Origin: Oscillatoria princeps RMCB-10
GTDB taxonomy: Bacteria > Cyanobacteriota > Cyanobacteriia > Cyanobacteriales > Oscillatoriaceae
Assembly (NCBI GenBank): GCA_019359235.1
Contig: JAHHHT010000022.1
Span: 1-64,000 of the forward strand
Direction: 5' to 3'
DNA length: 64,000 nt
Made by a program: the position numbers and the translations under genes. Below are positions 37,777 through 46,753 of this stretch, piece by piece. The notes below the pieces were generated by a model. It did no database searches. It was not told the DNA's origin and saw only the letters and a list, made by a program, of their open reading frames with translations. Position 1 is the stretch's first letter, and each line of letters begins with the position of its first letter.

Positions 37777-38069
37777 CGGGGCGCGAAAAGGGCGTCCCAG
37801 GGGGATCTTGGCCAATTCGCACGCAAATACAAGCTCTGGGGAGTGGCCGGCACGCGCTCGTTTTGTGAGGTTATTGGGTCAATCAATTCCTGTGCCAGCA
37901 ATGTCCTTCAGGCTCTCGCCTGGCGGGGCCAGAAAAAAATTTCCTCACCCCCTTGACGGTTGCCAAGACCTTCCTTATAATGGGGGAAGATACAAAAAGA
38001 GCGCCGCAACAGCTCCTAGGCTGGGACAGCGCTCAAGTCAAAATACAAATAACTAAGGACAACTGTAGC

Positions 38070-39170
38070 ATGAAAAGGAAAGAGCGTCAACAAGCTGTTC
38101 AGCTAGAACTGTTCGCCCCCCCGGTTGCGCCGGCAGGCACCCCAGAGCCATTAGCGCCGCAAAGCTTGCCGGCGCAATCCCCGCGCAAGCCCCGCCGAGA
38201 GCCGGTGCAGCTGGATTTGTTCGCCCCCCAGGTTGCGCCGGCAGGCACCTCAGCCCCAACAGTAGAGTTGGATGTGCCAGCCGTTGCGGTTGCAGGTTCA
38301 GACGCCGGCGCGGCGCAGTTGGAGGTGCCGGTGGAACTGGAAACGAGTTCAACCGCAGCCAGTGCGCAGTCAGATGTGCCGGTGGAAGCACAAGCAGGTT
38401 CAGATGCCGGTGATCAGCAGTCAGATGTGCCGGTGGAAGCAGAAGCTCGCACAAAAGCCCCTGCAGTGAAGCCTGTCAGTCAAAAGCAATCCCGTAAAAA
38501 GCAATCCCCAGATCGACCGGCGGTTTCCCCACAGGCGCAGCAGTCTCCAGAGGAGATTGTGGTTCCCTATGCCGGTGTTGCAAGTAAGAGCGAGCAATCC
38601 CCAGACAAGCCGGTGGTTAAGTGCCACATCCGCATCGAGAAGATTGGCGTCACGAAGCGGGGGAATACGCCTTATATAGTATATCACACGCAATATGGAA
38701 AGTGCTGCACATTTCTGTCGCGCGAGTATTTTTGGCAGTCACTGCTCAACCTGTTTGGGATTAAGCAGCAGCGTTTTGACAGTGTGACGGGGTTTGCGGT
38801 AACTGAGAGCAGTGTTGCCTTGCTGGAGGGAGAGAAGCGACACACCATTGCCGGTGATGAGTTGCGGGCGTTTCTGGCGCGGCAAAATCAAATGGCGCTG
38901 GATGGGTTGGAAGTGACATTGGAACAGAAGAAGGTGTCTGTGTGGAATCCCGCTAGCCGGCGGGTTCATGTGGTGACTTCTCAGGGATGCAATTGCGAGG
39001 ATGCGATGTACAGCAAGCAGATTTGCAAGCATCAAATTGCCGCTCACTTGCATTTGCAGAAGTTGGGGTGGGGTTTGCTGGAGGGGTATTTGGCGCTGGA
39101 TTACAGTTCGATGCCTACTGAGCAATTGATGGTGCTGGGGGCGGAATGTATGGCGGATTTGGGTTGGTAG
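38070..39170 (+). CDS. SWIM-type zinc-finger protein
   Basis: 366 residues. The N-terminal ~185 are low-complexity and carry two copies of a VQLELFAP/VQLDLFAP motif followed by VAPAGT, plus three SDVPVEA-like repeats. From about 190 the sequence is compact (HIRIEKIGVTKRGNTPYIVYH) and then comes a Cys/His site, GCNCEDAMYSKQICKHQIAAHL, which is the C-x-C-x(n)-C-x-H pattern of SWIM zinc fingers. SWIM domains bind DNA or protein. The start at 38070 has AAGGAC 11 bases before it. No recognised partner nearby. Confidence 0.75.
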   Translation: MKRKERQQAVQLELFAPPVAPAGTPEPLAPQSLPAQSPRKPRREPVQLDLFAPQVAPAGTSAPTVELDVPAVAVAGSDAGAAQLEVPVELETSSTAASAQSDVPVEAQAGSDAGDQQSDVPVEAEARTKAPAVKPVSQKQSRKKQSPDRPAVSPQAQQSPEEIVVPYAGVASKSEQSPDKPVVKCHIRIEKIGVTKRGNTPYIVYHTQYGKCCTFLSREYFWQSLLNLFGIKQQRFDSVTGFAVTESSVALLEGEKRHTIAGDELRAFLARQNQMALDGLEVTLEQKKVSVWNPASRRVHVVTSQGCNCEDAMYSKQICKHQIAAHLHLQKLGWGLLEGYLALDYSSMPTEQLMVLGAECMADLGW

Positions 39171-39180
39171 TATAGAGCAC

Positions 39181-39325
39181 AGTAGGGTGCGTTCCACCGG
39201 CACGGCACCTCGCCCAGACGCCTTACCCGCAATGCGGAACGCACCCGACAGCACTGCAAGCGGGGGGCGGGTTTAGTGCAATCCGGCGCGCTCGTCTCAG
39301 GGATTGCCGGTGAACCCGCCCCTAT
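39181..39325. repeat. Composite repeat, GTGCGTTCC plus GGGGCGGG parts (copy 1)
   Basis: A TAGGGTGCGTTCC ... GCGGAACGCACCCGACAGCACTGCA block followed by a GGGGCGGG-family repeat at 39262-39325. The same order recurs at 40797-40940 and 41345-41486. Confidence 0.8.
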
Positions 39326-39418
39326 AGCAGGCGGGGGGTGCAGCACATCGCCCCACCAGTGTGCAACACCGGCAGCTCTGTGGCATAATCAGTCCCAAGC
39401 GTTGCGGAGTGGTGAGGG

Positions 39419-40792
39419 ATGGTTTGGGCAACAGGGCACAGCTTGCAGGGCGGGCGGTACGTCATCGAACAAGTTTTGGGACAAGGTGGCTTCGGGATTA
39501 CCTATAAAGCGCAGCCCCAGCTTCTCAAACAGCCGGTTGTGATTAAAACGATCAATGAGAGTTTGAGAGATGACCCAGAATATGATAAGTATGTGAGGCG
39601 ATTCATCGAGGAAGGGCGGCAAATGGAAAACCTGTCTGAAAAGCAGCATCCTAATATTGTGCGCGTCAGGGATTTGTTTCAAGAGGGAGGTACATACTGT
39701 CTAGTGATGGATTTTGTAGCGGGGGAGAGTTTGTGGGATCTGGTGCAGCGGCGGGGGGCGTTACCGGAATGGGAAGCGGTGGATTATGTGCGACAAATTG
39801 GGGAAGCCCTAATGGTGGTGCACGCGGCGGGGCTTGTGCATCGGGACGCTCACCCCGGTAATATAATGGTGCAGAGTGATGGCAAGGCGGTTTTAATTGA
39901 TTTTGGCATTGCTGGGGAAATTTTTCCTGCTGTGAATAGTTCCATGCATCCTGCCAATCGAGCTTTTGCCCCTTACGAGCAGATAGACGGCGTTCGAGAG
40001 CCGGCGGTAGATATTTACTGTCTGGCGGCTTCTCTCTATTATGCCATAACGGGTCAGCTTCCGGCATCTTCTTTAAAGCGCAAGCTGAACAATGTGCGAT
40101 TAGTTCCGCCGAAGCAACTAGCTGAGGGTATCGGGGATGAGTTGAATCGGGCGATTCTCAAGGGGATGGAGTTGGAAGCGGAGAAACGCCCCCAGTCGAT
40201 GCGGGAATGGTTGAAGTTGTTGGAATCGGCGAATCGCACTCAGCCGGTGTCCCCACCGCCAGGGAGAAATAAGCCGGTTGTCAAACAGGGGCTAAGAGTT
40301 ATCCCTTGGTTGTGGTTAGCAGCAGTTTTGTTAAGTTACACTATTTTCGGCTTCTGCTTAGCACATGAGTTAGTGGTTTGGGCTTTGGCTTTGGTTTTGG
40401 CTTGGGCTTTGGCTTGGGCTTTGGCTGGGGCTTTGGCTGGGGCTTTGGCTTGGGCTTTGGATTTGGCTGGGGCTTTGGCTGGGGCTTTGGCTTGGGCTTC
40501 GGCTTGGGCTTTGGCTTCGACTTTGGCTTCGGCTTTGGCTTCGACTTTGGCTTCGGCTTTGGCTTTGGCTTCGGCTTTGGCTTTGGCTTTGGCTTTGGCT
40601 TTGGCTTGGGGTTTGGCTTTGGCTTTGGCTTCGGCTTTGGCTTTGGCTTTGGCTTCGGCTTTGGCTTTGGCTGAAGAGCAGCTGCTAAAATCCTTCACCC
40701 GATTTCACACCTTTCTGATTGTGACTGGAACCTCTTGGTTAGGACTGGGGTTTGGGTTGTTGGTGTATCAGATATTTCCGGTATTTCAGTAA
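39419..40792 (+). CDS. Serine/threonine protein kinase with repeat-coded tail
   Basis: 457 residues. The Hanks-type kinase domain spans about 8-270: glycine loop [10 protein letters not shown], Lys in PVVIKTI, catalytic loop VHRDAHPGN (Asp kept; the usual Lys two residues on is replaced by His), DFG in LIDFGIAGE and APYEQ. After a Pro-rich linker ([12 protein letters not shown]), one hydrophobic segment ([16 protein letters not shown]) leads into about 100 residues of Ala-Leu-Ala repeats coded by GGCTTT hexamers (40378-40674), and a final segment ([22 protein letters not shown]) that is hydrophobic too. So it is a membrane-bound kinase with an unusual, length-unstable membrane part. GTGAGGG precedes the ATG. 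Confidence 0.88.
   Translation: MVWATGHSLQGGRYVIEQVLGQGGFGITYKAQPQLLKQPVVIKTINESLRDDPEYDKYVRRFIEEGRQMENLSEKQHPNIVRVRDLFQEGGTYCLVMDFVAGESLWDLVQRRGALPEWEAVDYVRQIGEALMVVHAAGLVHRDAHPGNIMVQSDGKAVLIDFGIAGEIFPAVNSSMHPANRAFAPYEQIDGVREPAVDIYCLAASLYYAITGQLPASSLKRKLNNVRLVPPKQLAEGIGDELNRAILKGMELEAEKRPQSMREWLKLLESANRTQPVSPPPGRNKPVVKQGLRVIPWLWLAAVLLSYTIFGFCLAHELVVWALALVLAWALAWALAGALAGALAWALDLAGALAGALAWASAWALASTLASALASTLASALALASALALALALALAWGLALALASALALALASALALAEEQLLKSFTRFHTFLIVTGTSWLGLGFGLLVYQIFPVFQ
40378..40674 (+). repeat. GGCTTT/GGCTTG hexanucleotide array in the kinase gene
   Basis: About 50 hexamers, mostly GGCTTT, with GGCTTG, GGCTTC and GGCTGG variants. It codes Leu-Ala or Trp-Ala pairs in the kinase frame. 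The next frame on the same strand is also open (Gly-Phe repeats) and so is the opposite strand (Lys-Ala repeats), a consequence of the repeat, not of extra genes. Confidence 0.95.
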
Positions 40793-41645
40793 GACAGTAG
40801 GGTGCGTTCCGCCAATACAACACATCGCCCATACGCCGCAATGTCAATGCGGAACGCACCCGACAGCACTGCAGGCGGGGGGCGGGTTTAGTACAATCCG
40901 GCGCTGTGTCTCAAAGATTTCGGGTGAACCCGCCCCTACAGAAGGCGGGGGGCGGATTTAACACTACTTTTCTGAAGTCCGCGAAGGCGGACTTCGTTTG
41001 TCGCAGTGAGTTTCAAGAAGCTGTTGGCGAATTGATGTGGGGTCTTACACCCTAGGCTTTCTTTTGGGGGTGGGTTTTTGGGTTTGTTTGTGGGTAGCGC
41101 TAGGGGCACCGGCGTTGCATGAGCGGATGTAATCTTTTCCCTGAGTCCCACAAATGGTCGCGCTCATGCTTCGCCCCTACATCGGACTTGTGTAGGGGCT
41201 TTCGCATTGGCGGGACAAGCTTTGGGACACCACCCGATATCTTCATTCGCCAATGCTTCGCCCTCTTCGAGCGAACAGCGAAAAGGTCTAACCCCTCACC
41301 GATTCGCCAACAGTCTCTTTCAATCGCCTGGGATCTAATCAGCAAAGTGCGTTCCGCCAATACGACATATCCCCAATACACCGGCAATGTCAATGCGAAA
41401 CGCACCCGGCAGCACTGCAGGCGGGGGGCGGGTTTAGTACAATCCTGCGCTGTGTCTCAAAGATTTCGGGTGAACCCGCCCCTACAGAAGGCGGGGGGCG
41501 GATTTAACACTACTTCTCTGAAGTCCGCGCAGGCGGACTTCGTTTGTCGCAGTGAGTTTCAATCGCCAGGGATCTAATCAGCAAGGTGCGTTCCCCCTAT
41601 ACGACACATCGCCAATACACCGGCAATGCGGAACACACCCCACAG
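40793..41645. repeat. Intergenic region with a ~220-bp duplicated block
   Basis: Two direct copies, about 40797-41022 and 41345-41562, share GTGCGTTCCGCC, a GGGGCGGG-family repeat (40874-40940; 41420-41486), GGCGGATTTAACACTACTT and a GAAGTCCGC...GCGGACTTC hairpin, then GTTTGTCGCAGTGAGTTTCAA. A third GTGCGTTCC stub begins at 41585. Between the copies a CGCTCATGC-type stretch and CCCCTACA/TGTAGGGG arms (about 41174/41192) form further hairpins. Open frames here translate these repeats and are not genes. Confidence 0.85.
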
Positions 41646-42464
41646 CTAGGATTCAACAGCTTCGTACTCAGCTAGCAACTTAGCAAACTTTCGACGAGTC
41701 CACAGAATTGCATGATCGTGGGATTCCTGGAGATTATCCACATAAATCCGCACCACCATATCCTCGCAGAAACGCACTGCTTCCAAACCCTCAGATTCTG
41801 GGATATAGTTACGGGCAATGCGACGATCTCCTGCTTGACGCTCCCAAATTTCTCTCATCTTAGCAGCCTTCACTCCAAACAAACCCAGGTAAACATAATC
41901 CGTCCACCGGGCAAACTCTATGGGTTTGCAACCGAGAGAGTCCAACAGGTCAGTGTAATCATTGCGGATAGGGATACCCCGGCGTCGCGATTCCAGCCAG
42001 CGAGTCAGATTTCGGCTGTCTTTGGGCAGGTATCCGCCCTTGACAGCAGCGTACACATCGGCGTAGAAGCCCTTAATCGCAAACCAGGTGAGGAAGTCCA
42101 CAACCTTCGCGATTGTAGCTTTAGAGATACGGCCAGGGTGCTTGATCACGTCAGCCACCAAAGCAACCCAGTCTGAGGCTTCCAGCACCATATAGGTGTT
42201 CCCGTCCGCCGGCGAAAAAATCTCAAGCACATTGAAAGTCTTGCCAGAAGGGAGTTTCAGGCTGTGAGCGCCATTTTGCTCAAGCACCCATCCAGAAAGC
42301 GTACTGTTGTGGATTCCCACATACTTCTCTATCATGCGGAACCCCAGCCCCACGGTGGGCTGGCCTTGGCCCAAACCGTTGGGATCGATGACAATCACCT
42401 CAAAGTCCCTGGACTCGTAGGTCAGCTTGATGCGTTGCCCCGGTTGCGCTACAATTTTACTCAT
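41646..42464 (-). CDS. Hypothetical protein
   Basis: 272 residues, soluble. It starts MSKIVAQPGQRIKLTYESRDFEVIVIDP and has an excellent ribosome binding site (AAGGAGGT, 5 bases before the ATG). The middle is helical (LRLTWFAIKGFYADVYAAVKGGY-type composition); the C-terminal third (TDYVYLGLFGVKAAKMREIWE, GLEAVRFCEDMVVRIY, HAILWTRRKFAKL) resembles in style the helical C-terminal parts of phage antirepressor-like proteins, but I cannot assign it. The strong initiation site implies it is well expressed. Confidence 0.7.
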   Translation of the reverse strand: MSKIVAQPGQRIKLTYESRDFEVIVIDPNGLGQGQPTVGLGFRMIEKYVGIHNSTLSGWVLEQNGAHSLKLPSGKTFNVLEIFSPADGNTYMVLEASDWVALVADVIKHPGRISKATIAKVVDFLTWFAIKGFYADVYAAVKGGYLPKDSRNLTRWLESRRRGIPIRNDYTDLLDSLGCKPIEFARWTDYVYLGLFGVKAAKMREIWERQAGDRRIARNYIPESEGLEAVRFCEDMVVRIYVDNLQESHDHAILWTRRKFAKLLAEYEAVES

Positions 42465-42556
42465 TCAGACCTCCTTGGTCTGTGAAAAGATATTGATCCA
42501 AGCTTCCCAGAGGTAGTAACTCTGGCGAAGCTCATTTTTTTGCATTATACCCTCCA

Positions 42557-43117
42557 ATGGAGCGCCTTTCACCTGAAAGTCCCCAGAAATGCCCTCAGCG
42601 CATTGCGGTGGTTGGCACAACCGGCTCTGGCAAAACAGCCCTAGCCCGTCAACTAGCACATTGCCTTACAATTCCCCATATCGAACTCGATGCTATCCAC
42701 TGGGAACCCAATTGGACAGAAATCCCAACTCCCCTCTTCCGAGAGCGCCTAGCACCGGCACTCAGCGGAAACAGCTGGGTTGTGGATGGCAATTACAGCC
42801 AAGTGCGAGACATCATCTGGAGTCGCGCTGACACAGTAGTGTGGCTCGACTATCCCTTGCCGGTGGTCCTGCACCGGCTCGTGCGGCGCACATTTCGGCG
42901 CGTGGTGGCGCGAGAGCAACTCTGGAATGGAAACCGCGAGACACTGGCAACAACCTTCAGCCGCGATTCCGTCGTGCTGTGGGCAATTCAGACACACCCC
43001 CAAAGGCGAAAAGAATTCCCCATCCTCCTCAAGCAACCTGAATACGCCCATCTCACCGCAATTCACCTGCGCTCCCCAAAAGCCGCGCAAGACTGGCTCT
43101 CACGGCTAAAACCCTAA
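42557..43117 (+). CDS. P-loop adenylate-kinase-like protein (FlaR-type)
   Basis: 186 residues. Walker A at residues about 18-26 (VVGTTGSGKTALA), then IPHIELDAIHWEPNW and WVVDGNYSQVRDIIW, VVWLDYPLPVVLHRL-VRRTFRR. These are characteristic of the small kinases annotated as DNA topology modulation protein FlaR or adenylate-kinase-like ATPases. It probably phosphorylates a small molecule; the real substrate of the family is not known. It starts 92 bp from the divergent hypothetical at 41646. Confidence 0.82.
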   Translation: MERLSPESPQKCPQRIAVVGTTGSGKTALARQLAHCLTIPHIELDAIHWEPNWTEIPTPLFRERLAPALSGNSWVVDGNYSQVRDIIWSRADTVVWLDYPLPVVLHRLVRRTFRRVVAREQLWNGNRETLATTFSRDSVVLWAIQTHPQRRKEFPILLKQPEYAHLTAIHLRSPKAAQDWLSRLKP

Positions 43118-43191
43118 AAAACTCTCTCCCCTCCCTCCCCCCCTCCCTCCCTTAGCGCACAATAGAAGAAAACCCACCCAGCACACCCGCC

Positions 43192-44328
43192 ATGCTACAA
43201 CAGCTCATCTCCTCCCGCCGGCTCCTCAAAGCCCAACTCCTGCAATTCTTAGGACTCCCCGAAACCTCCAAAGAAAACAAAGAAACCCTCATCCCCCAAA
43301 TCCTCACCCTCCTCGAAACAGACGCCGCCGAAAAAGAAAGATTCCTCGAAACCTTCAAAAGCGAACTCGCCGTCGAGCCGGTGGAATTAGAAGAACTTCT
43401 CGGCTGCACCCAAACCGAACGCAAGCGGTGGATAAAAGAAGGCAAACTCCCCGTCCTCGAATACCGCTATTTCCGCCAGTCCGGAACCAATTTGCAATAC
43501 CCCGTCCACGACCGGCGCTTTGTATTGAGCTTATCCCAAGCCGGCATTCAGCAGTGGCGCGAAGAGCACCAAGCCCGCATCAAGCAGAACCGGCACACCG
43601 GCTCCCAAGCTGCTGCGAAAAGTCGCAAAGAAAATCAGAGAGCCAGACAAGATTTTGTCTCAGCTTGGGATAGAATACAGACAGAGTGGCTGCAAAAAAG
43701 CTCTCCCGAAATTTCTGCTGCCCTCCAGCTAGCCTACTGGACAGTCTGGGCGTCTCGCTGGGCGAAAGAAAACCAGCTCAAGAGAGAGAGAGCGCTCAAA
43801 CACGCTGAGCTTTACAGCCGGCGCAAAGAGGAGTGGTACGAGCGCAAGAATCAAGCCGTCGAGTTCCTCTCCAAAACTCCCTGCGCCACACTCTCCTTCT
43901 ACCGCCCCGAATACCCCGATAAAATCACTCTCCGCCTCTGCGACGAACACTGTGAGATGATGTGGGACTTATCTTGCTTTGACAAATGGGAGTTTCTCTC
44001 TTATAATAAGAGTTCTGTGCTAAACTGCCCCGACTGCCTGTACCGTGAGGAGGAAGATTACTATTCCCTCTACTACTTGCAGATAAAAACAGAGCGGGTT
44101 CCAGAGTTTAGCTTCTCCTTCCACACGCCCTACCCGATTGGCAAACAATTTTGGCCAAGCCCCAAAAGCCTGCCGAAACTAGAGCATGTAGAGGAAGATG
44201 GGCTTTTCCGGTTTGGCAGACCTTTGCTGGAGCAGGAGAAAATCATTCACAGAGAAAAGGATGTTTTAGCTAACTTTGAGAGGGCGCTTGCCGGTGCCAA
44301 AGGCTGCTTGCCGGTGTGGGGTTTATAG
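43192..44328 (+). CDS. Hypothetical protein with two Cys pairs
   Basis: 378 residues. The N-terminal third is acidic-helical with a helix-turn-helix-like LEELLGCTQTERKRWIKEGKLP, which resembles a MerR-type or excisionase-type turn. The middle is strongly basic and coiled (AAAKSRKENQRARQDFV). The C-terminal part holds LRLCDEHCEMMWDLSCFD and LNCPDCLY, so possibly a zinc site. No family recognised. An AAACCCGGTTT hairpin follows. Confidence 0.7.
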   Translation: MLQQLISSRRLLKAQLLQFLGLPETSKENKETLIPQILTLLETDAAEKERFLETFKSELAVEPVELEELLGCTQTERKRWIKEGKLPVLEYRYFRQSGTNLQYPVHDRRFVLSLSQAGIQQWREEHQARIKQNRHTGSQAAAKSRKENQRARQDFVSAWDRIQTEWLQKSSPEISAALQLAYWTVWASRWAKENQLKRERALKHAELYSRRKEEWYERKNQAVEFLSKTPCATLSFYRPEYPDKITLRLCDEHCEMMWDLSCFDKWEFLSYNKSSVLNCPDCLYREEEDYYSLYYLQIKTERVPEFSFSFHTPYPIGKQFWPSPKSLPKLEHVEEDGLFRFGRPLLEQEKIIHREKDVLANFERALAGAKGCLPVWGL

Positions 44329-44335
44329 GAGACTG

Positions 44336-44368
44336 AGAAACCCGGTTTCTTTAAGAAACCGGGTTTCT
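44336..44368. repeat. AAACCCGGTTT hairpin after the Cys-pair protein
   Basis: Arms AGAAACCCGGTTTCT and AGAAACCGGGTTTCT around a 3-base centre, seven bases past the stop codon of the preceding gene. Confidence 0.85.
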
Positions 44369-44456
44369 GGGGCGGACTTCATCCAAGTGAGATCCGTTAT
44401 ATAATTGATTGGCCAAATTTATGTTTTAAAATTTAACCCAAAAATCTCAAATCGAG

Positions 44457-45644
44457 ATGAAATTCCTGCAATACACCTTACTGGCGCTGACTTATTTGGG
44501 GTTGGGGCTGGGATACATTCCCAGCCTGCGCCTCAACCGCGCCGGCATTGCTTTGGTGGGAGCCGGCTTTATCATCGCTTCCGGCGCGATCAACCTCAAA
44601 GAAGCTTGGCTAGCCATAGATCCGGGCATCATCATCTTCTTGCTCTCGATGATGATTGTCAATGCCAGTCTTGCCGGCTCCGGTTTCTTTCAGCTCGCCC
44701 TGGAATTCATCACCGGCATCACCAAAAGCCCCTTCGGCTTGCTCGTCGCCCTCACCTTCGGGAGCGGCTTCCTGTCGGCGCTGTTTCTCAACGACACCAT
44801 CGCCATCCTCCTGACACCGCTGACTGTCACCCTGACGCGATCGCTCTCCCTCAACCCGATTCCCTACCTGCTCGCCTTGGCGGGTGGGACCAACCTCGGC
44901 TCTGTAGCAACCGTGAGCGGGAACCCGCAAAACTTGCTGATCGGTTCTTTTTCCGGGATTGGCTACCTGGATTTTGCCAGGGCGCTGACGCCGGTTGCCT
45001 TATTCAGCTTGTGCGTGCAGGTGGGGTGGCTGTGCTGGCTTTACCCGGAGGTGCGATCGCTGCAACCTTACCCCAGCCGCGAGCCGGCGCGCTACCGGCT
45101 CTTCAAACCGCTGCTGCTGAAAAGCCTTGCTGTCACCGGCGCTCTGCTGGTGGCTTTTTTAGCCGGCGCACCCCTGGCGGAATCCGCCTGGGTAGCCGCC
45201 AGTTTGCTGCTGCTGAGCCGGCGGGTGAAGGCGCAGCGGCTGTTGGGGGCGGTGGATTGGAACTTGCTGGTGATGTTTGCCGGCTTGTTCGTCATTACCG
45301 AAGCGACTGAGCGACTGGGATTGCTGCGCGGGTTCGCCGGCTTCACCGGCACGCCTGCAGGGCTGCTGGGGGTGACAGTGGTGCTGTCGAATTTGATCTC
45401 CAACGTGCCGGCGGTGCTGGTTTTGCAGCCGCTTATCCCCCACGGCGACACGCAGGCGTGGCTGCTGCTGGCGGCGGCGTCTACCCTCGCCGGCAATCTG
45501 ACGCTGCTGGGTTCGGTGGCGAATTTGATTGTCGCTGAAGCGGTGACGCGACAGGGTTACCTGCTGTCTTTCCGCGAGCATTTGCGGTTTGGCTTACCGC
45601 TGACTTTGGTGACTTTGGCGATTGCTTATTTGTGGATTTACTGA
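44457..45644 (+). CDS. ArsB/SLC13-type anion transporter
   Basis: 395 residues, about ten membrane segments. SGFLSALFLNDTIAILLTPL and LAGGTNLGSVATVSGNPQNLLI are the paired signature loops of the ion transporter superfamily (ArsB, CitMHS, NhaD, SLC13). The second half repeats the design (VVLSNLISNVPAVLVLQPL, LGSVANLIVAEA). Substrate could be arsenite, an organic anion or sodium; sequence alone does not say. No arsenic regulator gene is adjacent. The start at 44457 gives a short N-terminal helix directly; the ATG is preceded by an AT-rich stretch. Confidence 0.87.
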   Translation: MKFLQYTLLALTYLGLGLGYIPSLRLNRAGIALVGAGFIIASGAINLKEAWLAIDPGIIIFLLSMMIVNASLAGSGFFQLALEFITGITKSPFGLLVALTFGSGFLSALFLNDTIAILLTPLTVTLTRSLSLNPIPYLLALAGGTNLGSVATVSGNPQNLLIGSFSGIGYLDFARALTPVALFSLCVQVGWLCWLYPEVRSLQPYPSREPARYRLFKPLLLKSLAVTGALLVAFLAGAPLAESAWVAASLLLLSRRVKAQRLLGAVDWNLLVMFAGLFVITEATERLGLLRGFAGFTGTPAGLLGVTVVLSNLISNVPAVLVLQPLIPHGDTQAWLLLAAASTLAGNLTLLGSVANLIVAEAVTRQGYLLSFREHLRFGLPLTLVTLAIAYLWIY

Positions 45645-45713
45645 TGGCGGTGTGCCGGTGGGGGAAAGGGTGTAGAGCCGGTGGGACCGCACCGCGCGCC
45701 GATATTACTATAG

Positions 45714-45822
45714 GGAGCATCCCCGTTGTGCAAATCTGCCCAAATGAATGCGACAATGATTTCAGCAGGGGGTAGGAGCGGATGATTTTTGGCCAGCTGA
45801 ATCCTGGAAACGGGATTGAAAC
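45714..45822 (+). repeat. Solo CRISPR-repeat-like element A
   Basis: A 109-bp sequence ending in a 37-bp segment (45786-45822) that closes with GGAAACGGGATTGAAAC and holds an AATCCTGG/ACGGGATT inverted repeat, the layout of cyanobacterial type I/III CRISPR repeats (GATTGAAAC end). The preceding ~70 bp include GAATGCGACAATGATTTCAG and GCAGGGGGTAG and are shared with element B at 58690-58798. Similarity stops exactly at GATTGAAAC. Only one repeat unit is present, so it is not an array. Confidence 0.65.
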
Positions 45823-46380
45823 TATAACGATAGCGTGCCGCAGACCGGCCCACTGCTCCCTCTTGACAGCCAGCACCCGCTCAATCTCTTCCGGGAATTC
45901 CCGCTTGTACAGCCGGCGCTGCTCCTTAAACGCCTGACTCACCGCCCCCAAAGATTTGCGGTCGGAGCACCGCTGAATCGTTTCAATAAACCCGTCCGCC
46001 CACCGGCGACACAACCGCTTCCTGGCAAAATACCCATCTCTGCGCTCAATCGCGTGCTCAATCGCCACTCGCGCCCATGCGCTGTGCCGGTAGCGCTTCA
46101 GCCCCGACCGCATCCCCAAACGCACCGCTTTCCAGGTTTCCCAGTCCGCAATCTCGCCCATCGCCTTCACCAGGCGCTTAATCGTCGCCTCAAACTGCCA
46201 GTACCCGACAAACCTGCCACCCATCCCCTTAATCGAGACGAGCAAGCGCCCCTTGTACTCCCTCCAGCCGATAATTTTATTCACCGCCACCTTTATCACC
46301 TTAGCAATCTCTACCTTGCCAATCAGCCGGTTGAGGAAGCCGGCGTCTACCAGAGTTTGCCAATCCCAACGAGTTTTCAT
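45823..46380 (-). pseudogene. Hypothetical gene truncated by solo element A
   Basis: 186 codons remain, beginning MKTRWDWQTLVDAGFLNRLI. The protein is basic and helical (VAVNKIIGWREYKGRLL, FEATIKRLVKAMGEIADWETW, YARKRLCRRWADGFIETI). At about 45822 the reading frame runs into the element at 45714-45822 and then stays open, antisense to the transporter gene, to 45481; that C-terminal part is not real protein. I read this as a 3' truncation by insertion or rearrangement. No family recognised. Confidence 0.6.
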
Positions 46381-46399
46381 ACCACCCTGACTCCTTTTC

Positions 46400-46600
46400 T
46401 ATAATTTGCTGCTGGATCAAATGCATTAGCAGTCCCGTTTCCTTTTGTTAGTGAGTCAAGGAGGTTGGGAGACTTTATATTGGTTTCCCTAGTCGCTGAC
46501 TGACTGTTTCAGTTGTGCACCGACCTCTCAAAAGCTTGAAGGGCTTTTGAGGGGCTTCTAAGATTGCTGCCGGTTTTTCTAACCGACTTTTTTATTTAGT
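46400..46600 (+). ncRNA. Candidate small RNA with terminator
   Basis: TATAAT at 46400-46405 could start a transcript on the plus strand, divergent from the truncated gene. The region then holds a 12-bp hairpin CCTCTCAAAAGC (46533 on) / GCTTTTGAGGGG and ends with CGGTT-TTTCT-AACCG followed by ACTTTTTTATTT (about 46571-46597), a good intrinsic terminator. No open frame explains it. A promoter -35 element is not clear. The stretch to 46753 holds no other gene. Confidence 0.35.
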
Positions 46601-46753
46601 TTTGCCTGTGCCGGCAGTATAGCACAGCAGCAGGCAGATTGTCAAGCACTTGCCGGAAAATTGGAAAAATCCAACAGCCGCAAGGGTTTGCGGGCTCGCC
46701 GGCGCGTGTTGGGGGGAGGGCGGGCTTTCCCCCCCCGTGAGGGATGCCGGTGC

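Noticed and set aside
37562-38056. 164-codon open frame before the SWIM-finger gene
   Set aside because: Contains the AATTTATGGGGG direct repeat, has no domain-like stretch and overlaps the start of the better gene in another frame.
40336-40698. Lys-Ala and Gly-Phe repeat proteins over the kinase tail
   Set aside because: Every frame is open in a GGCTTT array; only the kinase frame connects to a folded domain.
41100-41577. Two open frames on opposite strands in the kinase downstream region
   Set aside because: They translate the duplicated palindromic blocks and do not resemble protein.
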